Notes under the pieces: generated by a model | Database searches by the model: none | Seen by the model: the letters and a program-made list of their open reading frames with translations, nothing else | Told to the model about the DNA's origin: nothing | Assembly: GCA_002499865.1 (NCBI GenBank) | Contig: DANL01000058.1 | Coordinates: 1 to 7,596 of the forward strand | Origin: Euryarchaeota archaeon UBA121 | GTDB taxonomy: Archaea > Thermoplasmatota > Poseidoniia > Poseidoniales > Thalassarchaeaceae | DNA length: 7,596 nt | Direction of reading: 5' to 3' | Translations under genes and position numbers: made by a program | Shown: positions 1 to 5,709 of the stretch, one piece after another | Position numbering within the stretch: position 1 is the stretch's first letter | Layout: every line of letters begins with the position of its first letter

Positions 1-366
1 CATTTCCTCCCAGATATGAGAGGCAATATGATGGCATTCACCAGGCAGAAAGTACGATGTGTAAAATGTGGGCACTCCTATCGAAGAATGCCTCTAGCTG
101 GCAAGTGTGTGCAGAGGGCTTCGGGAATCTCTGGCGGTCCTAGATTCTCAAGCTCCAATGATGGGGTTGCAACTTGTGGAGGTAATGTTGTCCTAACAGT
201 CTCTGAGGGTGCGGTCAGAAAATATATTCAGGTTACGAAGGAGGTAATGGAGAGCTACGGAGTGGATGATTATACGAAACAGCGTGTTGGGTGGATGTCT
301 GATAGTGTGGACTCGTTATTCAATAATGATAGAGTGACGGTGATGACCCTGGAAGACTTCCTATGA
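1..366 (+). CDS. polC: DNA polymerase II (family D) large subunit DP2, C-terminal fragment
   Basis: This is the last 121 codons of the catalytic large subunit of the archaeal D-family replicative DNA polymerase; the reading frame is open to the left edge, so the gene begins outside the window. The fragment opens with HFLPDMRGNMMAFTRQK, matching the conserved DP2 segment before the C-terminal zinc module. A first cysteine pair (CVKC, fragment residues 20 and 23) is followed by YRRMPLAGKC (Cys36) and then CGGNVVLTVSEG (Cys59), the usual DP2 zinc-ribbon order, and by a helical tail ending LEDFL. In the homologues I recall, the third and fourth cysteines are only about two residues apart; here 22 residues separate them. 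The family assignment is firm; what the loop does is unknown. The TGA stop abuts the stop of the convergent mptE gene. Confidence 0.93.
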   Translation, partial: HFLPDMRGNMMAFTRQKVRCVKCGHSYRRMPLAGKCVQRASGISGGPRFSSSNDGVATCGGNVVLTVSEGAVRKYIQVTKEVMESYGVDDYTKQRVGWMSDSVDSLFNNDRVTVMTLEDFL

Positions 367-1197
367 TTAGTAGCGAACTCCCAGAGCCTGTAGAATAATT
401 GCCATCCACTGTAATTTGACTAGTTTCTTTTCTTTTTCAGTCGTACCTGACCACCTACCTACCTCCTTTGTATTTGTACCTAGCATGGTTATCCTCTCTA
501 ACGGAATTCCCAATGAAATAGCTATACATGCGGCCCGATCGCCATCTGTGAAGCCACCTGGGTTGTGCATGCCAGCTATCTCTCCGGTTGTCTGATGTGT
601 CAATATCAGAGGAGGCGGGGTAGGTGCTTGCTTTGCAATTTCCAAAAGGGCCCTCCAATCATTCTCATTATCTCCGTGTGCGTGAAGAAAAACTGTTTTC
701 CCCCTTTTCACGGCCTCAATGGTACCCTCTCCTCCGTCTGCATCTGAAACTATGAAAGCTAATCTTGACCATGCTCTCTCTGCTGTCGTATCTGGTAAGA
801 GAGAGATTGCTCCGGCTGCCCCGTCAGCAGCAATGAGGAGAGTTGGCGACTCAAGAGCGCTAGTTAGTTCTTCAAGATCTATTGCAGCGCCTAGGATAGC
901 AACGTTTTGTTCTCTGAGAACGAGTCTCCTCTGAATATTTGCTACTGTTGCAGCCCTGTTGGATCTCTTCCATTGCTCTACTCCTAACTGCTCAACGGTA
1001 GAAAGTAGATTTTTGGCACTTGATAAATCGTCAGATTCTTGCCATCCAAAATGACTCCTAAATTCATCTTGAATTGTTACAAGAAGATCAAGGGAGGGCA
1101 TTAGATCTGTGGGGGGCCTAGACATGTTTCTCCAGTGGAAGGGGTCGGTGATTGTTGAATAACCCTCTTGGTTCTCTAGACATCGTGCCCATTCCAC
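367..1197 (-). CDS. mptE: 6-hydroxymethyl-7,8-dihydropterin pyrophosphokinase, archaeal MptE type (DUF115)
   Basis: This protein of about 276 residues belongs to the archaeal MptE family (COG1634), which transfers pyrophosphate from ATP to 6-hydroxymethyl-7,8-dihydropterin in pterin (folate or methanopterin) synthesis, replacing bacterial FolK. Visible family signatures, in order, are ADGA (residues 124-127), SDADG (151-155), HAHGDN (172-177), GFTDGDRA (215-222) and a C-terminal LGTNTKEVGRWS followed by a lysine-rich helix. The start given is a GTG preceded by GGGTGG. An ATG at 1125-1123, preceded by GGAG, would remove 24 poorly conserved residues and is about equally plausible. The gene sits between polC (convergent, no spacer) and priL (divergent). 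The family assignment is confident; whether the pathway product is tetrahydrofolate or a methanopterin-like cofactor cannot be told here. Confidence 0.88.
   Translation of the reverse strand: MEWARCLENQEGYSTITDPFHWRNMSRPPTDLMPSLDLLVTIQDEFRSHFGWQESDDLSSAKNLLSTVEQLGVEQWKRSNRAATVANIQRRLVLREQNVAILGAAIDLEELTSALESPTLLIAADGAAGAISLLPDTTAERAWSRLAFIVSDADGGEGTIEAVKRGKTVFLHAHGDNENDWRALLEIAKQAPTPPPLILTHQTTGEIAGMHNPGGFTDGDRAACIAISLGIPLERITMLGTNTKEVGRWSGTTEKEKKLVKLQWMAIILQALGVRY
424..438 (+). terminator. Possible T-rich terminator for polC, inside mptE
   Basis: A pyrimidine run of 15 bases, 12 of them T (tttcttttctttttc), begins 57 bases after the polC stop on the polC sense strand. Archaeal RNA polymerase commonly terminates at runs of T in the non-template strand. 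On the other strand the same bases encode the lysine-rich EKEKK segment of MptE, so the T-richness may simply reflect that protein sequence. No hairpin was seen. Confidence 0.3.
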
Positions 1198-1226
1198 TCA
1201 AGCCACCCATAATTGAAGATAGGGTG
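1126..1226. promoter_or_regulatory. Divergent mptE/priL start region
   Basis: mptE and priL are transcribed away from each other from this region, so promoters for both should lie here or just inside the genes. If mptE starts at the GTG ending at 1197 the true spacer is only 29 bases (1198-1226). If it starts at the ATG ending at 1125, the spacer is about 100 bases, which leaves more room for two archaeal promoters. I could not pick out a convincing TATA box plus BRE for either gene. Confidence 0.3.
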
Positions 1227-2312
1227 ATGTTATCGAGATACCCAATGTTGCCACAAGGCAGGAACCACATACGAGAAGTTCTGAGGGAGAATGGGGTCAC
1301 AGTGGGAGATCTGGTAGAGGCTCCGTGGCTTGAGGAGGTGCGAGCTAGGGGGAGGTTGCGTCTACTGGAGTCAGTGATGCACAAAGACGGAGTAGATGAT
1401 GCAACAACGGTGGATATCTCTAGTGAAGCAGGTAAGATGACTGAGACGCTATCATTCCTTCATGCCATGCTTGTTGTCTGTGCTTCTTTCGATGAGCGCT
1501 TGTTAGCAAGATGGATCGAGGGAGAGGCTAGCAGGGCAGATGGACTGTTCGGCAAGGACGTAACTAATTTCTCAACTATTTGCTCTAGTTATCTTTCTGG
1601 AATCAAAATCGAAGAGGGCGATGATATGATCTACTGGGTACCTGTTTCTGACTTCATTGAGCTCTGTCCAAAAATTTCAGGAACATATTGGAGATTGGCT
1701 AACAGACCAGTCAGAAACGGTTGGGTTCGGATGGATCCAGCCTCTGGAGAGAATAGCAGGGAGAGGACATCTAGGTTGCTGAAAGAGAGAGTGAGAGGGT
1801 ACCTTGACTCGACTTGTAGACAGCGCATGGAGAAGATGAGTGATGAATTTGCCGCGCAGTTCTCAGACCCGGTGGAGAGGATTATCGGAATGTTGGCCCT
1901 ACGGGTAAAAGAAGAGATGCCCGTCTCAGCGGCTGTTAGAGAAGATTGGCCTCCCTGTTTTGAGTCGGCGGTTTCAGAGCTCAACCAAGGAGTCAACGTT
2001 AATCACGTGGGCAGGGTTTTTCTGGCTTCTTTCTCCAAGGCTCTCGGTCATACCCAAGAGCAGACTTGTGGATTTTTCTCTGGAGCACCTGACTATAGTC
2101 CGGATACGACTTCATATCAGGTTGCTCACATATACGAAAGGGAGTATACCCCTCATGGGTGTGCGGCTTTGAAGACCAATGCTCGCTGTCCGGTTCAAGT
2201 TGGAGACGACTCTCTTTGTGATCAAGAGTGGTTGACACATCCTCTGAAGTATATCCGAGCCAAGCAACGGAGAAGATACAATGACTCTGGCGGGTCCGAC
2301 TCTAGTTCCTAA
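1227..2312 (+). CDS. priL: DNA primase large subunit PriL (iron-sulfur subunit)
   Basis: This is the 361-residue non-catalytic primase subunit that partners PriS to make RNA primers; its C-terminal domain holds a 4Fe-4S cluster. The start chosen gives MLSRYPMLPQGRNHI, matching the usual PriL opening around a Tyr-Pro. The frame is open 25 codons further upstream, but that stretch overlaps mptE. The C-terminal domain is well preserved: PPC (Cys244), GVNVNHVGRVFLASF, APDYSPDTTSYQVAHIY, PHGC (Cys312), ARC (Cys321), LC (Cys331) and THPLKYI, giving four cysteines in the expected order for cluster binding. An extra cysteine lies at 281. The protein ends in a Ser/Gly/Asp-rich tail. The gene is divergent from mptE and followed by the DUF373 gene after 72 bases. 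The primase catalytic subunit is not in the window. Confidence 0.93.
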   Translation: MLSRYPMLPQGRNHIREVLRENGVTVGDLVEAPWLEEVRARGRLRLLESVMHKDGVDDATTVDISSEAGKMTETLSFLHAMLVVCASFDERLLARWIEGEASRADGLFGKDVTNFSTICSSYLSGIKIEEGDDMIYWVPVSDFIELCPKISGTYWRLANRPVRNGWVRMDPASGENSRERTSRLLKERVRGYLDSTCRQRMEKMSDEFAAQFSDPVERIIGMLALRVKEEMPVSAAVREDWPPCFESAVSELNQGVNVNHVGRVFLASFSKALGHTQEQTCGFFSGAPDYSPDTTSYQVAHIYEREYTPHGCAALKTNARCPVQVGDDSLCDQEWLTHPLKYIRAKQRRRYNDSGGSDSSS

Positions 2313-2374
2313 TGAGGGTTACAGTCATGATTGTAGGCAATTCTTCATATCGCCCGGGGGGTATCAGAGGTTGA
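2312..2374 (+). other. 20-codon open frame between priL and the DUF373 gene
   Basis: An ATG overlapping the priL stop codon (TAATG) opens a frame of 20 codons, MRVTVMIVGNSSYRPGGIRG, that ends 10 bases before the DUF373 start. The arrangement would allow translational coupling from priL to DUF373 through a leader peptide. I do not recognise the peptide, and a frame this short can easily arise by chance, so it is noted rather than claimed as a gene. Confidence 0.15.
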
Positions 2375-2384
2375 GGGGGAGGAG

Positions 2385-3569
2385 ATGGTACGAACTCTGG
2401 TACTGACAGTAGATCGAGATAATGATCTTGGTGTCAAGGCCGGTATAAGGGGTCCAGTCGTGGGCCGTAAGGCTACTCTTGCCGCCGCTTTGAGGCTCGG
2501 AATAGCTGATCCAGAGGAGTCGGATACTAATGCCATACTGGGAGCTTTGCACCAACATGACCGTTTAGCTGAAGAGGCGGTTGGCGATGATGAGGTCCAA
2601 ATAGCCCTTCTGACGGGTGATGTCAGAGTTGGATCCAGAAGCGATAGAGAAATTGCTACTCAGTTAGACGAGGTAATACAAGAGTTCCAACCTGATAAGG
2701 CAATTCTCGTTACTGATGGAGCTGATGATGAGGAAGCGCTACCAATAATCACTTCCAGAGTCAGAGTAGATCATATCGAGAAGATAATTGTCAGACAGTC
2801 TAAGGGAATTGAGAGTACCTACTACTATGTTGTAAAGGCAATTGAGGACCCTCGTTGGAGAGCTAGGCTACTCGTTCCAATCGCAGCCGTGATGATCATT
2901 CTGGGTGTCGGTCTTATCCTTCCATCAGACTATGGAAGTGCCCTTATTGGTACGCTACCCCTCATTATCGGGATTTGGCTTCTTTCCAGAGGACTTGGAT
3001 GGGAGCAACAGCTTGACCGTCTTTTGAATGACATGCGGGCTGCCGCCACTGGAAGTCTTCTTACTTCCATGTTATGGGCATTGGCGTTAGTTTCTATGAT
3101 AATTGCCGTAGTGACAGTCATACAGGTATTATATGCATCTAGCCTAGAGATTGAAGCATACGCTTCCTCTATTCTATCGTCATCTACTAATTTTGATGTG
3201 AACGCTGTAAATAGCGATATTGCAGTATGGGTAATCGCAATCGATAATGCCCTCTCATGGATTCTTGTAGCGTTCTTCTCCCTATTCCTGTCTTTAGGGG
3301 TCCTAAGGTGGAAGGAAGGGTCCTTCACAGGTCAGAGCATTATGCTTCTGGCTACTGGGTTCGTCGCTTACTTCGTAATTTCTGCAATCAATGAGGTTTC
3401 ACTCAGTATGTTGGGAGGACAGGATGTCGATTTGCGGGTTGACTCAGTGGCGGCAACGTGGTCTCTCCCAGTAATGGCGATCCTAGGAAGATACCTGCTG
3501 AGCATTATCGTCGAGTCCCTTTCGGAGGAAGAGGAGGGAGGAAGGGGTAGCGAGTTCTGGGGAGTCTAG
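2385..3569 (+). CDS. DUF373 family archaeal integral membrane protein
   Basis: This 394-residue protein belongs to the archaeal DUF373 family (COG2237), whose function I do not know. The soluble N-terminal half carries the family signatures: VDRDNDLG (9-16), GPVVGRKA (23-30), ADPEESDTNAI (41-51), LTGDVRVGSRSDREIATQLDEV (76-97), VTDGADDE (109-116), PIITSRV and an ESTYYYV segment just before the membrane part. About six hydrophobic segments follow, near residues 161-180, 184-201, 226-251, 276-307, 315-337 and 355-376, and then a short acidic tail (SEEEEGG). The start is supported by a purine-rich GGGGGAGGAG immediately before the ATG and by the family N-terminus. The gene follows priL on the same strand after 72 bases. 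Its TAG stop overlaps the TAG of the convergent gene in a shared CTAG. Confidence 0.9.
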   Translation: MVRTLVLTVDRDNDLGVKAGIRGPVVGRKATLAAALRLGIADPEESDTNAILGALHQHDRLAEEAVGDDEVQIALLTGDVRVGSRSDREIATQLDEVIQEFQPDKAILVTDGADDEEALPIITSRVRVDHIEKIIVRQSKGIESTYYYVVKAIEDPRWRARLLVPIAAVMIILGVGLILPSDYGSALIGTLPLIIGIWLLSRGLGWEQQLDRLLNDMRAAATGSLLTSMLWALALVSMIIAVVTVIQVLYASSLEIEAYASSILSSSTNFDVNAVNSDIAVWVIAIDNALSWILVAFFSLFLSLGVLRWKEGSFTGQSIMLLATGFVAYFVISAINEVSLSMLGGQDVDLRVDSVAATWSLPVMAILGRYLLSIIVESLSEEEEGGRGSEFWGV

Positions 3570-3994
3570 TTCTCAAATGTGGATTCCATCATACACGCAG
3601 GACACTTTACCGAAATAGGCCTGATAGATGGAATCCCTAGTGCCACATTGCAGTGTGGACAGGATATAGCTTGGTCCACTTCGGACTGCCTCTTCTTTCC
3701 CGAGTGGCTCGGATCATATGTGAATCTATACTTGTGAGTATTTTCCAAGAATCTGGGAGAGCCTTCTTTCTCAACTTCTTGCCGTGAAAAATTGCTTTCT
3801 CTTGTAGGTTGTGAGTGAGTGGGGGTTGGAGAATTTGTGGGCTTTACCTGTCCGTTTTGAAATTCATCCAACTGCGAAATAATCTCGCTTTTGGACAGGC
3901 CTAGTTCCCTAGAGGCCCTGTCTATTGCTAGTGTTCTCTCATAATCACTCATGCCGACGAACTGCTGGAGTAGGACCGCAGGTATTCTTGACAT
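3566..3994 (-). CDS. Small protein with N-terminal helical region and C-terminal CxxC-X15-CxxC zinc ribbon
   Basis: This 142-residue protein is not recognised as a named family. Residues 1-47 look helical and charged, with LGLSKSEIISQLDEF resembling a small helix-turn-helix or UBA-like bundle. Residues about 48-75 are a polar Pro/Ser/Thr linker, probably disordered. The C-terminus has CPHC (112-115) and CPAC (131-134), a four-cysteine zinc-ribbon pattern ending MMESTFEN. The gene lies 61 bases downstream of metK on the same strand, so the two may be cotranscribed. Its stop overlaps the convergent DUF373 stop by four bases. The zinc ribbon is well supported; a role in nucleic-acid or protein binding is only inference. 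Its start is an ATG with no strong ribosome-binding site. Confidence 0.72.
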   Translation of the reverse strand: MSRIPAVLLQQFVGMSDYERTLAIDRASRELGLSKSEIISQLDEFQNGQVKPTNSPTPTHSQPTRESNFSRQEVEKEGSPRFLENTHKYRFTYDPSHSGKKRQSEVDQAISCPHCNVALGIPSIRPISVKCPACMMESTFEN

Positions 3995-4055
3995 GATTGA
4001 CGCACAAAGTGTTTGTTTTCAATACCCTGCCAGATATGTTTGTCTTTCAGTCTCT

Positions 4056-5330
4056 TTAGTGAGATCTAAGTGAGTCTAATATCGACTCATCTAGCCTTTC
4101 CCATGGGAACAGTCCTTCTTCAGTTGGAGTTCTTCCAAAGTGCCCGCCAGACGAAGTAGAACTGTAGATTGGCCTCTTCAGATTGAGATCCCTAATCATA
4201 GCCGCCGGCCTCCAATCAAAGTTCTCCAAGATCAACCTGGAGATTGTAGAATCTGGATTTTTACCTAATTCACCATTAGTTGTTCCAAAGGTATCCACCC
4301 TGAAGCCGACTGGGCTAGCTTTACCAATTGCATAGGCTACTTGGATCTCGCACTTGTCCGCCAGACCAGATGCGACCACATGCTTAGCGACCCACCTGGC
4401 ATAGTATGCTGCTGATCTGTCTACCTTCGATGGATCCTTTCCACTGAATGCCCCCCCGCCATGTCTTCCTCCTCCATATGTGTCTACGATAATTTTCCTA
4501 CCTGTCAAACCGGCATCTGCGTAGGGACCTCCGGGATCAGGGAATGATCCTGTTCCGTTGACTATTATCTCAGGATTGTCTAACAGACTAGGGGGAATAG
4601 CATGCTCTATCACATGCTTCCTAATCTGTTGCTCGATATACTGACGTCTTTCTTCGTCTGATAAATCGTCCTCAGCGGGCCAGTTTGGTCCTGCTTTCGG
4701 AGAGTGCTGTGATGCTATTACTATGGTAGATACTCTACTTACTGAACGCTTGTCATCAGTTAGTTGTACTGTCACCTGGCTCTTTCCATCAGGCCTAACC
4801 CAGGGTATGATGCCCTCGTCATGAACAGTCTCCAAGCGTCTAGTTAGCCTTTGCGCAAGAGCTGCTGAGAGTGGGAAGAATCTCCCTCTAAGCTCCGCGG
4901 TTCCCTCTGTCTCCGTACACGCGTAACCGAACATCACGCCTTGATCGCCTGCCCCCTGTGTCTCAAGGTCGCCGTCGACCCCTTGGCTGATAAATTGAGA
5001 CTGAGTGGTTATGTGAGTGTGCACGTGACAACTATCGTTCGATGAGGCGTCCATCCCAATCTTAACGTCAGTATATCCGATCGATGAAGCAGTAAGACGA
5101 GCGATTTCCTCGTAGTTTGGGGGCTGTCCATTGAGGCTGACCTCTCCTGCGAGAACTATGACCGCTTCTCCTTCGGTTCCCTTGACCATGGTTTCAACGG
5201 CAACACGGGCATTGGGGTCGATGCTTAGACACGCATCTAAAATGGAGTCTGAGATGGCATCACAGAGCTTGTCAGGATGACCTGCAGTCACTGATTCGGC
5301 AGTGTCAGAAGGCGGAATGGACTCACTCAT
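4056..5330 (-). CDS. metK: S-adenosylmethionine synthetase (methionine adenosyltransferase), bacterial type
   Basis: This 424-residue enzyme makes S-adenosylmethionine from ATP and methionine in the cytoplasm. It is the bacterial/eukaryotic MetK type (COG0192), not the unrelated-looking archaeal MAT (COG1812). Visible signatures are GHPDK (17-21), GAGDQGVMFGYA (126-137, an ATP-binding segment), KSQVTV (183-188), IVIASQHSP (203-211), DAGLTGRK (272-279), VDTYGGG (282-288), RHGGGAFSGKD (289-299) and KVDRSAAYYARWVAKHVVASGLA. It is about 40 residues longer than the 384-residue E. coli enzyme; part of the excess is a charged stretch near 215-240 (AEDDLSDEERRQYIEQQ). The usual NPTGRF segment reads NGTGSF here. 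The gene is divergent from the Pcc1-like gene and followed by the small zinc protein. No SAM riboswitch was recognised upstream. Confidence 0.96.
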   Translation of the reverse strand: MSESIPPSDTAESVTAGHPDKLCDAISDSILDACLSIDPNARVAVETMVKGTEGEAVIVLAGEVSLNGQPPNYEEIARLTASSIGYTDVKIGMDASSNDSCHVHTHITTQSQFISQGVDGDLETQGAGDQGVMFGYACTETEGTAELRGRFFPLSAALAQRLTRRLETVHDEGIIPWVRPDGKSQVTVQLTDDKRSVSRVSTIVIASQHSPKAGPNWPAEDDLSDEERRQYIEQQIRKHVIEHAIPPSLLDNPEIIVNGTGSFPDPGGPYADAGLTGRKIIVDTYGGGRHGGGAFSGKDPSKVDRSAAYYARWVAKHVVASGLADKCEIQVAYAIGKASPVGFRVDTFGTTNGELGKNPDSTISRLILENFDWRPAAMIRDLNLKRPIYSSTSSGGHFGRTPTEEGLFPWERLDESILDSLRSH

Positions 5331-5421
5331 ATCTCATCGGGAGTACTAGATGCACATGATTGTTTTTGACAACGATTAGCAATAGTTGAGCTGAAAAGAT
5401 GGGGGGTCCTCCGCTTTAGAT
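5331..5421. promoter_or_regulatory. Divergent metK / pcc1-like intergenic region
   Basis: These 91 bases separate two divergent genes and should hold both promoters. The region is relatively A/T-rich in the middle (5358-5390, including tgattgtttttgac and gattagcaatag) and G-rich just before the Pcc1-like gene (gatggggggtcctcc). I could not assign a definite TATA box or transcription start. The Pcc1-like ATG has no usual ribosome-binding site at the expected spacing, so a short-leader or leaderless mRNA is possible. Confidence 0.4.
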
Positions 5422-5670
5422 ATGGAAGACGCGACTGCGCGTGTAGTATGGACCGGTTCTAGAGATGTGGCTGAGAATCTCTTGGAGTCTATTATGCCCG
5501 ATGACCCCGGGTCGTTCGAGTCTGAAATAGTTGAGGACGATGATGGAGTGAGTCTGGTCATAGTGGTCTCATCTTCCGAGCTCAGTGAGCTACGCGCTAC
5601 AGTTGATGATATACTGGCCTGTCTATCCGCTGTAGAGGGTAGCTTAGAGGCGCTGAGCGAGGACCTTTGA
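5422..5670 (+). CDS. pcc1: Pcc1-like KEOPS complex subunit
   Basis: This 82-residue protein has the size and layout of Pcc1, the small dimerisation subunit of the KEOPS complex that makes the universal tRNA modification t6A. A strand-rich first part (ATARVVWTGSRDVAENLLESIMP) leads to an acidic segment, a hydrophobic strand (GVSLVIVVSSS) and the C-terminal helix ELSELRATVDDILACL (53-68), which matches the family's D-L-x-x-L-R-A-x-x-N pattern with variation: Asp occupies the position usually held by Asn. The call rests on this weak but ordered similarity. No other KEOPS gene (Kae1, Bud32, Cgi121) is in the window. The gene is divergent from metK and lies 39 bases before nadC, so it may share an operon with the downstream cofactor genes. 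Confidence 0.68.
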   Translation: MEDATARVVWTGSRDVAENLLESIMPDDPGSFESEIVEDDDGVSLVIVVSSSELSELRATVDDILACLSAVEGSLEALSEDL

Positions 5671-5687
5671 ATTCGGACCCTTCAAGT

Positions 5688-5701
5688 CTGAGAGCTTTCA
5701 G
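5688..5701. repeat. Near-perfect 14-base palindrome just upstream of nadC
   Basis: CTGAGAGCTTTCAG reads as its own reverse complement apart from one central-arm pair (G opposite T). It ends 8 bases before the nadC ATG, in the 39-base gap after the Pcc1-like gene. It could be a protein-binding site or a small RNA hairpin near the start codon. It may also be chance, since only one copy was seen. Confidence 0.2.
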
Positions 5702-5709
5702 CACCTGTC

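Noticed and set aside
109..174. Mini-intein or mobile insertion in polC
   Set aside because: The 22-residue loop is far too short for an intein and lacks the splice-site Cys/Ser start and HN end; it is treated as a loop extension.
1152..1226. Upstream extension of priL by 25 codons
   Set aside because: It overlaps the mptE coding region and adds residues before the recognisable PriL opening (MLSRYP).
1631..1996. 121-codon minus-strand frame inside priL
   Set aside because: It is the shadow of the primase frame, with low-complexity composition and no start context.
2930..3328. 132-codon minus-strand frame inside the DUF373 gene
   Set aside because: It is antisense to conserved membrane segments and its sequence resembles no protein family.
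5366..5385. Bacterial -35-like TTGACA in the metK/pcc1 spacer
   Set aside because: There is no matching -10 box at normal spacing, and the host appears archaeal.
5331..5421. SAM riboswitch upstream of metK
   Set aside because: The 91-base spacer shows no paired stems or conserved core of any SAM riboswitch class that I could recognise.
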